Notes: generated from the sequence alone by a model not told the origin. Shown: positions 52,246-62,251, numbered from the stretch's first letter. The stretch is DNA of 64,000 nucleotides from Cellulophaga sp. F20128 (GCF_023015805.1 NZ_JALKBA010000004.1:186001-250000); one strand, 5' to 3'. Numbers and translations are program-made.

Positions 52246-52998
52246 ATGAATATCACATCTAAAAGTATCATTGGTAATATTGTTGGTCTCAATTATAAAA
52301 CAGCTGAAATATTTAAAAAATATGCCTTAGACTTTTGTTGCGGCGGTCAACAGTCTATTGAAGAGGCCTGTACTTCAAATGGACTTTCTATGGCTACCAT
52401 TGAAGCTATAGTACAAGAACTAATTAATTGCCTTGAAGAAAACAAAGAAAAGCAGAATAGAACTTATGGCAGCTGGCCCTTAGACAAACTTACAGATCAT
52501 ATAGAGGTAATACATCACTCTTATGTAGAAGCAAAGATTCCCATTATAAAGGCACATTTAAACAAAATAGAAGAGGTTCACGGTAATGATCATCCAGAAC
52601 TTGTAGAAATTAATTCTATTTTTACAGATGCAGCAGGGCAATTAGCTATGCATATGAAAAAGGAAGAGCTTATTTTGTTTCCCTATATTCGGAAGCTTGC
52701 TAAAGCTAAAAGGGAATTTAGCAAATTAGTAAAACCTCATTTTGGTACCATAAAAAATCCCATACAACAAATGGAAGAAGAACATAACTTTGAAGGGGAA
52801 GCTTTTAAAAAAATAGGATTGCTATCTCATAATTATGTAGTTCCAAAAGATGGTTGTACTACTTATAGCGTTACTTTTGGTCTCCTAAAAGAATTTGAAG
52901 AGGACCTTAACTTACATATCCACAAAGAGAATAATATATTATTTCCAAGAGCCATTGCCTTGGAAGAAGAAATACAAACTACAAACCACACCTCTTAA
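52246..52998 (+). CDS. ric: Iron-sulfur cluster repair di-iron protein (RIC/ScdA/YtfE)
   Basis: A 250-residue hemerythrin-like protein that repairs Fe-S clusters damaged by NO or peroxide. N-terminal ScdA domain with IVGLNYKTAEIFKKYALDFC and CCGG; di-iron ligands in HIEVIHHSYVEAKIP, AMHMKKEELILFPYIR, MEEEHNFEGEAF and HIHKENNILFPRAI. The start at 52246 is preferred to one 30 bp upstream that overlaps the DUF59 gene. It closes the operon that begins at the Rrf2 gene. Confidence 0.95.
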   Translation: MNITSKSIIGNIVGLNYKTAEIFKKYALDFCCGGQQSIEEACTSNGLSMATIEAIVQELINCLEENKEKQNRTYGSWPLDKLTDHIEVIHHSYVEAKIPIIKAHLNKIEEVHGNDHPELVEINSIFTDAAGQLAMHMKKEELILFPYIRKLAKAKREFSKLVKPHFGTIKNPIQQMEEEHNFEGEAFKKIGLLSHNYVVPKDGCTTYSVTFGLLKEFEEDLNLHIHKENNILFPRAIALEEEIQTTNHTS

Positions 52999-53317
52999 AC
53001 ATTAGTAATTCCATAGGTAGTTTACTATACCTAAAGCTAAGCCGATACCCTAAATTAAACCCGCTGGTTTTCCGAGCCAAACACCAAAGTTGAGTATATA
53101 GAACCTTTTGTGTAATGTAGTAATTGGCAGAAATAGGTTTCCTACAGCTCCATACAAATAAATTAGCTTTGCTGTATGTATTGGTACTTATTAATACCTC
53201 TGGTTAAATTATTTTTAACTATTTTTAAAAAGTAAAATAGTGCTTCACATCATATTTAACCACAACCCGTTAATAGTGTTGCTTTTACATTCCCCCCAAT
53301 TTAACAAAATACAATGT
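52999..53317 (+). other. Intergenic region before the multi-PAS kinase
   Basis: 319 bp. I see no gene, clear terminator or full TAnnTTTG promoter here. The kinase promoter was not identified. Confidence 0.5.
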
Positions 53318-55966
53318 ATGGATGTATTGGAGAAAGAACTTAAAGATCTGGTCAAGAAAGATAATAAAATATTCAATTTTATTGAAAATCATGTATTGGA
53401 CGGTATTTGGTATTGGAATATAGAAAATTGCAATCATTTAAGTGGTTGGTTAAACGATACTTTTTGGAAAACCTTAGGATATTCCCTTAAAGAAATAAAG
53501 GAGCAAAACATAACCTTGGTAGATGTGTGTAATGCAGAAGATATGGTTCGAGGAGAACAAAATCTGCACCTCCATATCAGTAACCCAAAAAAATATCCTT
53601 TTGATGAAAATATAAGGTATACGCATAAAGAAGGCCATACCATTTGGTTAAATGTGAAAGGCACCATTGTTTATACAAAGGAGAATAAGCCCTTTCGGAT
53701 GTTAGGAACACATACGTCAATTACAAAACTAAAGGAAGCTAAATCCAAGCTTCAAGACAAAGTGCAGTATTACGAAAATGTAATTAGTGGTGTAGGCATT
53801 GGATCTTGGGAATACAATATAAAAACAGGTCATATTAAATTTAACGATTGCTGGGCGGAATTATTTGGATACACACCAGAAGAACAGGGATTTATTACAG
53901 CTACGAAATGGAAAAAGTACTTGCATCCAGATGATATTCAAATAATAAATGATGCGTATGAAAAACATTTAGTAGGTGGCCCCTATTCTGAAAGTGAGTT
54001 TAGGCTAAAGCACAAAGACGGACATTGGGTTTGGATCGTATCTCGGGCTAGAATTATACTATATGATACGGATGGAAATCCAGAAATAATTGCTGGCTTG
54101 AATTCTGATATTACCGAGCGTAAAGTCAATGAACAATTACAAATTAAAAATTCCGATTTAATGCAGCGGATTAATGATGCTGCACGAATTGGTATTTGGG
54201 AAGTAAATTTAGAAACCAACATTATTTATTGGAACGATACCATTAAAGAAATGCTGGGTGTTCCTAAAGATTACCAACCAACCCTAGATGACGCATACCT
54301 CTTTTTTCAAGAAGGAGAACACCGTAAACATATTATTTCGGCGATTGTTAAGGGGATTAGTACTGGAGAAAATTTCGACTTTGAGGCATTAATTGCACCT
54401 TTAGATAATGCTGTTTTTTGGGGACGTGTAATTGGAATTTCCGAGTTTAAAAATGGTCAATGCAAACGTCTTTATGGTTTTTTTCAAGACATAAACGAAC
54501 AAACAAAAACAACCAAGGAGCTATTAAATTATAAAACACTTTTAGAACGCTCTAACGAAGTTGCAAAAATTGGTTCTTGGGAGGTAGATCCAGAAACTCA
54601 AGAAGTATATTATGGAGACAGCCTTACAACACTTTTAGTTGCAGAACGTAACCAATATAACTTAGAAGACTCAATTCTAAAAAATATTAAAGGAAACGAT
54701 CAAGAATGGGTGAAGGCAATTATGAACAAAGCTTTAACTCAGGGTGATGACTTTGATATAGAGCTGCAATTACAAGGGCATAACAGACATTTTTGGGCGC
54801 GCATTATTGGTATTTCCGATTTTGAGGACGGGAAATGTAAAAAACTCTACGGTTTAATACAAGATATTGATGCTTCCAAAAAATTAGAATTAGAATTATC
54901 ATTAAGGGAGGAGCAGTTTAGACAAACCTTTTGGTATGCCAATGTGGGAATGACCTTGTTTAATTTAGAAGGCAAAATAACTAGTGCTAACCCAAGTGTT
55001 TGTAGAACTTTTGGATTCAGTGAAGAAGAATTACTTAAAATTCCAATTGCAGAATTATCACACCCAGATGATTTAGCGACTTCCCAAGAATTAATGCGCG
55101 AACTTATAGCCGGCGAACGCGATAATTTTCAAATTGAGAAACGCTACTTTCATAAAAATGGCAAGGCAATTTGGGTTTTTCTTTCAACTTCTAGTGTAAA
55201 AAATGATCAAGGAAAGGTATCTCACTTTGTCTCCCAAATACAGGATATTACCGAAAACAAAAAATTAACTGAAAGCCTTCAAGAACACAACAACCGTCTT
55301 TTGAATTTTGCACATATTGTTTCCCATAATCTTCGCTCCCATACGGGTAACATGGCTATGCTTCTCGATATTAATAAGGTTAAAAATGGGAATACAATGG
55401 ATCATGAAATTTTTCAGCATATAAAATCGGCTTCAGATAATATGAGTGATACTGTAAATCACTTAACCGAAATTGTTGAAATAAACTCTCAGGTAAAGGA
55501 AAGTTTAGTGCCTAAAAATTTAAGCAACTATGTAGCTAGAGCCTTACAAAACATAAAACATTCTATAGAGGAACATCAAATTGAAATACAGCTTGATGTT
55601 GACCCACAACTCACTGTTCGTGTGGTGCCAGCCTATTTAGAAAGCATCCTACTAAACCTCCTTACAAATGCCATAAAATACCGAGCCTTAGATAGGCCTT
55701 GTACTATTAAAATTACGACTGAAGTTTCTGAAAAATTTATATCTTTGGCGATTATCGATAACGGACTGGGCATAGATTTAGAAAAGAACGGAGACAGGCT
55801 TTTTGGAATGTATAAAACATTCCATGAACACAAAGAAGCGCGTGGCATAGGGCTTTTTATTAGTAAAAACCAAATTGAAGCTATGGGTGGAAAAATAGAA
55901 GTTAGCAGTAGAGTCGATAAAGGCTCAACATTTAAAATACAATTTAAATATGAATACAATGATTAA
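53318..55966 (+). CDS. Multi-PAS sensor histidine kinase
   Basis: An 882-residue soluble kinase from the ATG at 53318. Five PAS domains follow in row (about 10-130, 130-265, 265-390, 390-510, 515-635; several share the GIWEVN/GSWEVD signature, e.g. AARIGIWEVNLETN and VAKIGSWEVDPETQ). The phospho-acceptor region is NFAHIVSHNLRSHTGNMAML, and the ATPase domain has LLNLLTNAIKYR, DNGLGID and ARGIGLFISKNQIEAMGG. No membrane helix in this form; 26 more residues at 53240 would be weakly hydrophobic. It overlaps the receiver gene by 17 bp. Confidence 0.92.
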   Translation: MDVLEKELKDLVKKDNKIFNFIENHVLDGIWYWNIENCNHLSGWLNDTFWKTLGYSLKEIKEQNITLVDVCNAEDMVRGEQNLHLHISNPKKYPFDENIRYTHKEGHTIWLNVKGTIVYTKENKPFRMLGTHTSITKLKEAKSKLQDKVQYYENVISGVGIGSWEYNIKTGHIKFNDCWAELFGYTPEEQGFITATKWKKYLHPDDIQIINDAYEKHLVGGPYSESEFRLKHKDGHWVWIVSRARIILYDTDGNPEIIAGLNSDITERKVNEQLQIKNSDLMQRINDAARIGIWEVNLETNIIYWNDTIKEMLGVPKDYQPTLDDAYLFFQEGEHRKHIISAIVKGISTGENFDFEALIAPLDNAVFWGRVIGISEFKNGQCKRLYGFFQDINEQTKTTKELLNYKTLLERSNEVAKIGSWEVDPETQEVYYGDSLTTLLVAERNQYNLEDSILKNIKGNDQEWVKAIMNKALTQGDDFDIELQLQGHNRHFWARIIGISDFEDGKCKKLYGLIQDIDASKKLELELSLREEQFRQTFWYANVGMTLFNLEGKITSANPSVCRTFGFSEEELLKIPIAELSHPDDLATSQELMRELIAGERDNFQIEKRYFHKNGKAIWVFLSTSSVKNDQGKVSHFVSQIQDITENKKLTESLQEHNNRLLNFAHIVSHNLRSHTGNMAMLLDINKVKNGNTMDHEIFQHIKSASDNMSDTVNHLTEIVEINSQVKESLVPKNLSNYVARALQNIKHSIEEHQIEIQLDVDPQLTVRVVPAYLESILLNLLTNAIKYRALDRPCTIKITTEVSEKFISLAIIDNGLGIDLEKNGDRLFGMYKTFHEHKEARGIGLFISKNQIEAMGGKIEVSSRVDKGSTFKIQFKYEYND

Positions 55967-56351
55967 TACGGCATGCATCATTGACGATGACCCAATTTAT
56001 ATTTTTGGCACCAAAAAAATAATGGAAGCCACTAATTTTTGCAATGATTTCTTAATTTATAAAAATGGTAAAGATGCCGTAGATGATTTAATCCCTAAAA
56101 TTTCAGCAGGAGAATCACTACCAGATGTTATTCTATTGGATTTAAATATGCCCATTATGGATGGATGGCAAGTACTTGATGAGCTTGTAAAAATTCCAAC
56201 CGACCATAAAATTAAAATCTATATCGTAAGTTCCTCCGTAAATTCTGCTGATGTGGAACGTGCCAAATCGTATAGTTTGGTAAGTAATTACCTCATTAAA
56301 CCTTTTTCGGTAGATAAAATCCATGATTTAATGAAGGATTTAGAGAATTAG
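55950..56351 (+). CDS. Single-domain response regulator
   Basis: A 133-residue receiver without output domain: acidic pair IIDDDP, phospho-acceptor in VILLDLNMPIMDGWQ, SSS, and Lys in YLIKPF. It is coupled to the PAS kinase by a 17-bp overlap, so it is that kinase's partner, perhaps in a phosphorelay. A second ATG at 55959 is also possible. Confidence 0.93.
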   Translation: MNTMINTACIIDDDPIYIFGTKKIMEATNFCNDFLIYKNGKDAVDDLIPKISAGESLPDVILLDLNMPIMDGWQVLDELVKIPTDHKIKIYIVSSSVNSADVERAKSYSLVSNYLIKPFSVDKIHDLMKDLEN

Positions 56352-56711
56352 ATTTGACAAACTTCCTTGATAAAGGCCAAGCACTTAAATACAACTTATA
56401 TTAGATTCAACAAAAGCCTGTGCCAAATAATAAATGGTACAGGCTTATTTATGTGGTGAGGTTCACCAACCATAGTGATCCTAAAAAAACTAATCAATCG
56501 GCCCATATGGACATCCCAATATAGGATAAAATTATTGCCAATTTTAAAAACTTAAAGGCATTTTGCCAAGACAATTCCTGCGATTTCTTATTCCAAATTA
56601 AGGCTATGTATGGTCTTCATTAAAATCCTCACAAAATAATTGAAAGTAGTGAAATACAGCCCTTTGCTATTCCGTGTTTTTTGAGTAGTTTCATCACATA
56701 ATTAATTAATC
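56352..56711. other. Intergenic region with hairpin and a possible gene remnant
   Basis: 360 bp. AAGCCTGTGCCA (56414-56425) pairs with TGGTACAGGCTT (56435-56446) with one wobble, a weak terminator. On the minus strand, 56616-56494 encodes 40 residues ending in a helix (NAFKFLKLAIILSYIGMSIW) but has no start codon, so it may be the tail of a lost membrane protein. No function assigned. Confidence 0.35.
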
Positions 56712-59624
56712 ATGAAATTACCAAGCCTAAACCAGCTTTCAATTGCCATCCTTTTTGTTCTTATTTTTAATGCCTGTAGTACGCCTATAACCTATGATAG
56801 ACCCATAGATTCATGGGTTTTTAGATCGGTTTTAGACAAACAACCAAGAATGCTTACTGTTGCCTTGCATAAAGATTTATACGTTTCCTACAACCTACAA
56901 TTGGGAAACTTGTACAAAGTATGGAAAGGGGGCGTAAATTATGAAGGTGCTGTGTATACAACAGCCCATGGAATACAACCCACAAGTTTTGGATATACCT
57001 ACGCACAAGACAGTACGACGGCAACCCAATGGAGTTTGAAAACCACAGCAGGGTTAGAAGTGCCTCAAATTAATTATTTGGGATACTCCCTTATTGATAA
57101 TCAAGTTGGAATTGATTTTGAATTGATAGCAAAATCAGGTGCGTCGGTTCAAATTCGTGAAATTCCTGAATTTGAAGTCCTTGATAATTATAGCGGATTA
57201 CAACGTTCATTTAAAGTAATGAAAAGGACATCACAGGATCTTGTTCCGGTTCTAAAATACACCATTAAGGACCAATTTGTTCATAAGGAAATTATCAATG
57301 GATTAGAGCAAGAAATCCATACCAATGAAGTTTCACTTTCCAAAAAAACACAAATTAAAACCTACTTCAATCCCATTCCGGACGATTGGCGTGGGCCGGT
57401 ATTGGACCTGTCTGGTAAAATTGCCAAGGGGCTTAATTTAACGACACAGAACGATTGTTCTGCCTGCCATTTAAAACATGAAAATTTAGTGGGACCAGCC
57501 TATGATTCCATAGCCTCGCGGTATCCTTTTAATTGGCCAACGATTGAATTATTAAAAAGTAAAGTAATCTTGGGAGGTACCGGCAATTGGGGTACCGTTC
57601 CTATGACCTCACATCCGGATATTTCAGAGGAAGAAGCATCCAATATGGCGTATTACATCCTATCATTAGATGGTGAACCAGAACCCGAAGCCATTGCAGT
57701 AGATTTGTTTGTAGACACCCCAGCAATTCCCATAGAATTAGATGCAATCAATAGAACCACTGAGAATGTCTCTACAAAAGAACAAGGTGTAGCGGTAAAC
57801 TTTTACCTGACCAATGATAGTGGTGATTTATACGATAAATTGACTGGCAGTACAGCTCCAATTTTCAATGGTGTTGCCCCCGCAATTCATCAGCCAAACG
57901 CTGCTAATGTAAGTGAGGTACGAGAGAATTTTTACATGGAATTTATAGGTTATATCAAATCTGATGAGGCTGTGGAAAAACACTTTAGATTGGTCAGCGA
58001 TGATGGATCCATTTTACTGCTAAATAGCAAAAAGATAATTGATAATACGGGTAGCCACGCACCAATGCCCGTTGTTGGGGTAGGGCAGTTACAGAAAGGC
58101 TGGAATTCCTTTAAGGTTCAATTTCATCAAGGAGGAGGTGGCGCATCCATTTCCTTACAATGGTCTGGAGACGGCAAGGAATTTACAGTAGTACCAGAAA
58201 CGGTGTTTTATCACGATAACAAACCTTTTACCGACTTATTGCCCTACGAATCTAAGGTGGCCAATGGTACACCAGGGGATAAAATGCCATTAGATGCTGT
58301 ACACCCTTCTTTTGATATGTACCAAGCGAAACCAGCAGATTTTAATCCGCGAATTGGAGGTATAGATTTTATAGATTCTGAGAAAATGATTATCTGTACG
58401 TGGGATGCTACCGGCGCAGTTTATATTATTAAGAATTACAACACCACAGACCCATCTACCATAGAAGTGAAACAAATTGCCCAAGGTCTTGCAGAACCTT
58501 TGGGTATTAAAATTGTAGATGGCGATATTTATGTGTTGCAAAAGCAAGAGTTAACACGCTTGGTAGATACCGATGGTGATGAGATCATTGATGAATATCA
58601 GAAAGTGTGTGATGCTTGGCATGTAACGTCTCACTATCATGAATTTGCGTTCGGACTAGTTTATAAAGACAATAGTTTTTATGCAACTTTAGCAACAGAT
58701 CTAGGGTCTGAATTTAAAAATGTACCTGATCGTGGCAAGGTTGTTCGTATTAGTAAAGATGGTAGCGAGGTTGAAGTTATAGCTGAGGGCTTTAGAACTC
58801 CTAACGGTATTGGAGAAGGACCAGATGGAGCACTTTATGTTTCTGACAACCAAGGTAATTGGATTCCAACAAGCAAAGTAGTACGTGTAGAAAAAGGAAA
58901 GTGGTACGGCTTTCGCCATGCCGATTGGGACCGTGTAAAGGACTATGAAGAACAACCGCCATTGGTGTGGTTACCACATGTAGAAATCAGCAATTCTCCC
59001 AGTCAGCCTACCACCTTAAATTTAGGACCGTATAAGGATCAATTAATTTTTGGAGATGTAACCCATGGTGGTATAAAACGAGTATTTATAGACGAAGTCG
59101 ACGGTGTAAAACAAGGCGCTGCATTTCGTTTTATTCAAGGCTTAGATGCAGGTATAAATAGAACGGTATGGGGACCAGACGGCAATTTGTATGCAGGAGG
59201 TATAGGTTCCGGAGGAAATTGGAGACACGAAGGCAAAGAGTGGTACGCCTTACATCGTTTTGATTATAATGAGAAATCTACCTTTGAAATGCTTGCCGTT
59301 AGAGCCAAAAGCAACGGGATGGAAATAGAATTTACAGAACCCATTGATACTTCTACTACAATTAATAGTGACAATTTTACTATAGAACAGTACTACTATG
59401 AAGCAACCGAAAATTATGGCGGACCTAAAAAAGGCGTAGAAACGTTGACTATAGATGCCGTGGAGCTGTCCGACGACCGCAAAAAGATAATACTTACCTC
59501 CAATGGGCTAAAAGAAGGTAAAGTGGTGTATATACATATTAGAAAACCCTTTGTAAGTGCTAGTAAACAGAAATTATGGTCAACAGAAGTTTGGTATACC
59601 ATGACCAAAAAACCGAAAAGGTAA
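56712..59624 (+). CDS. Large lipoprotein with heme c, PA14-like and beta-propeller domains
   Basis: 970 residues. Lipoprotein signal ending FNACSTP (Cys22); an unassigned domain to about 230; a c-type heme domain with C249-H253 (NDCSACHLKHENLVGPAY); a PA14-like beta domain about 330-500 (HFRLVSDDGSILLLNSKKI); a sorbosone-dehydrogenase-type beta-propeller about 530-860 (FGLVYKDNSFYATLATDLG, TPNGIGEGPDGALYVSDNQG); and a C-terminal beta-sandwich. Such proteins oxidise sugars or similar substrates and pass electrons to heme c; the actual substrate and cofactor are unknown. Single gene, near the membrane surface. Confidence 0.88.
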   Translation: MKLPSLNQLSIAILFVLIFNACSTPITYDRPIDSWVFRSVLDKQPRMLTVALHKDLYVSYNLQLGNLYKVWKGGVNYEGAVYTTAHGIQPTSFGYTYAQDSTTATQWSLKTTAGLEVPQINYLGYSLIDNQVGIDFELIAKSGASVQIREIPEFEVLDNYSGLQRSFKVMKRTSQDLVPVLKYTIKDQFVHKEIINGLEQEIHTNEVSLSKKTQIKTYFNPIPDDWRGPVLDLSGKIAKGLNLTTQNDCSACHLKHENLVGPAYDSIASRYPFNWPTIELLKSKVILGGTGNWGTVPMTSHPDISEEEASNMAYYILSLDGEPEPEAIAVDLFVDTPAIPIELDAINRTTENVSTKEQGVAVNFYLTNDSGDLYDKLTGSTAPIFNGVAPAIHQPNAANVSEVRENFYMEFIGYIKSDEAVEKHFRLVSDDGSILLLNSKKIIDNTGSHAPMPVVGVGQLQKGWNSFKVQFHQGGGGASISLQWSGDGKEFTVVPETVFYHDNKPFTDLLPYESKVANGTPGDKMPLDAVHPSFDMYQAKPADFNPRIGGIDFIDSEKMIICTWDATGAVYIIKNYNTTDPSTIEVKQIAQGLAEPLGIKIVDGDIYVLQKQELTRLVDTDGDEIIDEYQKVCDAWHVTSHYHEFAFGLVYKDNSFYATLATDLGSEFKNVPDRGKVVRISKDGSEVEVIAEGFRTPNGIGEGPDGALYVSDNQGNWIPTSKVVRVEKGKWYGFRHADWDRVKDYEEQPPLVWLPHVEISNSPSQPTTLNLGPYKDQLIFGDVTHGGIKRVFIDEVDGVKQGAAFRFIQGLDAGINRTVWGPDGNLYAGGIGSGGNWRHEGKEWYALHRFDYNEKSTFEMLAVRAKSNGMEIEFTEPIDTSTTINSDNFTIEQYYYEATENYGGPKKGVETLTIDAVELSDDRKKIILTSNGLKEGKVVYIHIRKPFVSASKQKLWSTEVWYTMTKKPKR

Positions 59625-59985
59625 CTAGCTTTTTAAACTTTTAGGCAAAAGAATGCTAAGTTCTCAATACTAATTGTAGAAATAAGGAATCCAAAATCTG
59701 CTTTTTGGGTGTTTATTTTTACAGGAAGGTATGTTGGCTTGGACCTATTATTTTAAAAAAAACCTACAATCCTAAATTAAAAGCCGGGGAGTTATTCAAA
59801 AAATACTTCAATATAAACCACCTAAAACTGGTGAAAGAAATATTTTTTTCTGAAATTGCACAGTTAACTTAGAAAATAGTAAAAGGACCGATGTAGTACC
59901 GCTCTTTAACCAATTCAGTGGTTAAAATCTAAATAGAGACTCTAGGAATTGCAAAGGTATCTGCCCTAAACTTAAAATTTATTAA
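59625..59985 (+). other. Intergenic region before nhaA
   Basis: 361 bp. An open stretch of 70 codons (59660-59872, plus strand) without any start codon includes ELFKKYFNINHLKLVKEIFF and might be a remnant. Otherwise no promoter or terminator that I can support. Confidence 0.35.
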
Positions 59986-61290
59986 ATGCTAAAAAGAATA
60001 CTATTAACACCATTTCAAAAGTTTGTAAAAATAGAAAGTTTAGCGGGGATGTTGCTTTTTGGAGCAACAATTATAGCATTGCTATGGGCCAATTCCCCGT
60101 TTGGAGCTATCTATGAAAGTTTATGGCAATATGAAATTGGAATTTCCTTTCATACGTTCGAATTAAAAAAACCATTAATACTATGGATCAATGATGGTTT
60201 AATGGCTATTTTCTTTTTTTTAATTGGTCTCGAGTTAAAAAGGGAATTGTTAATTGGAGAAATTAATACCTTAAAAAAGGCTGCCTTTCCCTTTATAGCA
60301 GCTCTTGGGGGTGTTTTAATTCCTATTGCACTCTATTTGTTCTTAAATCAAAACCCAGATACTGTAAAAGGCTGGGGAATACCAATGGCAACAGATATTG
60401 CCTTTGCCTTGGCAATTCTAAGTACCTTAGGAAAAAGAGTACCTTTAAGTTTAAAAATATTTCTAACCGCATTTGCAATTATAGATGATATTGCGGCAGT
60501 ACTCGTCATTGCAGCTTTTTATAGTGTGGATATCAATTGGCTATTTCTTTTGTACGGCACCTTGCTCATAGGTCTGTTGAGTTTCTTATACTATAAACGC
60601 AAGTATTCCTTGGAAATAGGGTTGATTTTTGCCGTTGTTATTTGGTTTTTGTTTCTTAAATCAGGAATACACCCAACCATTGCTGGGGTACTTCTAGCCT
60701 TTACCATACCCATAAAAAGAAAAATTGGCATCCAATCATTTTCAGAAAAAGTGGGTTCAATTTCAACCAATATCAATAAGGTGTCTGACGATGATGATAA
60801 ACATTTACTGACCAAAGACGAAGTGAAATATGTTGAGAATTTGGACGACTTAACTTTTGATGTGCGCTCACCATTACAAAATCTTGAGCATAAATTACAC
60901 AGTTGGATTGCCTATTTTATACTACCCGTATTTGCTTTTGCCAACGCAGGTGTTGTTATAAGCACCAGTTATGAATTTGATTTTTCTTTAATGTCTACCA
61001 TAATTTTTAGTCTATTTATTGGTAAATTTTTAGGGGTTGCCTTGTTTTCCTATTTGGGGATTAAATTGAAATTAACAGAATTGCCGTCCGGTGTAAAATT
61101 TAAGCAAATATTGGGAATCGCGGCCATTTCAGGAGTTGGATTTACCATGTCTATTTTTATTGGAACCCTAGCGTTTGCGGGCGATTTAACGAGTATTAAT
61201 TCCGCCAAGGTTGGAATTATTATTGGATCCATTATTTCAGGACTTTTAGGATATCTTATCTTGCGATTGACCAGCAAAAAAGTCAAGTAA
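59986..61290 (+). CDS. nhaA: Na+/H+ antiporter NhaA
   Basis: An inner-membrane antiporter that expels Na+ in exchange for protons, important for salt and alkaline tolerance. 434 residues, twelve helices. The ion-binding Asp pair lies in AFAIIDDIAAVLVIAAFY; other hallmarks are WINDGLMAIFFFLIGLELKREL, GWGIPMATDIAFALAIL and GISGVGFTMSIFIGTLAF-like AISGVGFTMSIFIGTLAF. A charged loop of about 50 residues (250-300) before LHSWIAYFILPVFAFANAGV is longer than in E. coli. A sodium antiporter fits a marine host. Confidence 0.96.
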   Translation: MLKRILLTPFQKFVKIESLAGMLLFGATIIALLWANSPFGAIYESLWQYEIGISFHTFELKKPLILWINDGLMAIFFFLIGLELKRELLIGEINTLKKAAFPFIAALGGVLIPIALYLFLNQNPDTVKGWGIPMATDIAFALAILSTLGKRVPLSLKIFLTAFAIIDDIAAVLVIAAFYSVDINWLFLLYGTLLIGLLSFLYYKRKYSLEIGLIFAVVIWFLFLKSGIHPTIAGVLLAFTIPIKRKIGIQSFSEKVGSISTNINKVSDDDDKHLLTKDEVKYVENLDDLTFDVRSPLQNLEHKLHSWIAYFILPVFAFANAGVVISTSYEFDFSLMSTIIFSLFIGKFLGVALFSYLGIKLKLTELPSGVKFKQILGIAAISGVGFTMSIFIGTLAFAGDLTSINSAKVGIIIGSIISGLLGYLILRLTSKKVK

Positions 61291-61414
61291 GAGTGAATCC
61301 CTAGATCTTGAGGGAATTTCTAAAAAACAGCGATCATATTTTTGTCGTATTGATTCTGTTCCTTACCCTAATGTCGTTTATGGAATTGTAGCTTTTCATT
61401 ACGCGAAACAGAAT

Positions 61415-61452
61415 AAAAAGCCCAAACAGATACTATTGTTTGGGCTTTTTTT
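61415..61452. terminator. Bidirectional terminator between nhaA and the Nudix gene
   Basis: AAAAAGCCCAAACA / TGTTTGGGCTTTTT around an 8-nt loop, with A and T runs on both sides; it lies between two convergent genes. Confidence 0.9.
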
Positions 61453-61513
61453 AGAATAAATATGCTACAATATAATAGTAAATTAAACCTTATTACATAG
61501 ATTTTAAAACAGC

Positions 61514-62251
61514 TTAAATGCTAATTAAATAATTCTTTTGAAACATCTTTTTATAAATATCCTTGCTAAACATATACAACTGTGATGGTTTTTTTGAAAC
61601 ACCTACTTGTTTTTCATCAATGGCAATAATATATTTTTTGTTGATTACTTTTCTCCTAAAATTACGGTTGTCAAACTCAATACCTAAAATGGATTGGTAT
61701 AAATCTTGGACTTCATTAATAGTGAATTTATCAGGTAGTAATTCAAAAATAACGGGTTCGGCCAGACACTTTATTTTTAAATCCTCATAAGCTTCCAAGA
61801 TAATTTGTTTGTGATCAAAACCTAATTCTGGCAAATCCTTTACTGGAAACCATTTTTTTTGAATGGAATTATTTTTTAAGTCTACATCTTCCGTTTTTAA
61901 CAAAAAGTAATACGCAATGGTAATTGTCCTGGCATCAAATCCTTCCTTTTTAATCCAAGGCAAATCTTTAGCACCGGTTAATCTATCAGGATCTCCAAAG
62001 GCTTTAAATTGTTTTTTATATTGATTGGTAAGACCGGTCAATTCTTTCAATACTCTTGTAGCCGAAGCATCTAAGGTTTCCTTTTCATATACATGATACC
62101 CTGTTAATACATAGTCATCTACGAGTACTTCACCTCCAGTATCAGATTCTAAATACCGTTTCATTACTAAAACATTGAGGGATTTTGTGGTGGTGTCATA
62201 TCCAAAAACAACACAGTCGACCGATAAATTTGGGATTTTTTCAACTTTCAT
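61514..62251 (-). CDS. Nudix-domain transcriptional regulator (NrtR/AraR-type)
   Basis: A 245-residue regulator. The Nudix fold (about 8-150) has a degenerate catalytic box: where REUxEExGU is expected it reads RVLKELTGL, so hydrolysis is unlikely and the domain probably binds an effector. A C-terminal winged helix (NEVQDLYQSILGIEFDNRNF, RRKVINKKYIIAIDEKQVG) completes the NrtR architecture. In Bacteroides a relative controls arabinose genes. It is divergent from an outer-membrane protein and a sugar-binding lipoprotein, which are probably its targets. A sugar or phosphorylated sugar as ligand is inference. Confidence 0.9.
   Translation of the reverse strand: MKVEKIPNLSVDCVVFGYDTTTKSLNVLVMKRYLESDTGGEVLVDDYVLTGYHVYEKETLDASATRVLKELTGLTNQYKKQFKAFGDPDRLTGAKDLPWIKKEGFDARTITIAYYFLLKTEDVDLKNNSIQKKWFPVKDLPELGFDHKQIILEAYEDLKIKCLAEPVIFELLPDKFTINEVQDLYQSILGIEFDNRNFRRKVINKKYIIAIDEKQVGVSKKPSQLYMFSKDIYKKMFQKNYLISI

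Noticed and set aside
59660-59872. 70-codon open stretch on the plus strand before nhaA with a protein-like C-terminal half
   Set aside because: It has no start codon in frame, no family motif, and no promoter; it could be chance in AT-rich DNA.
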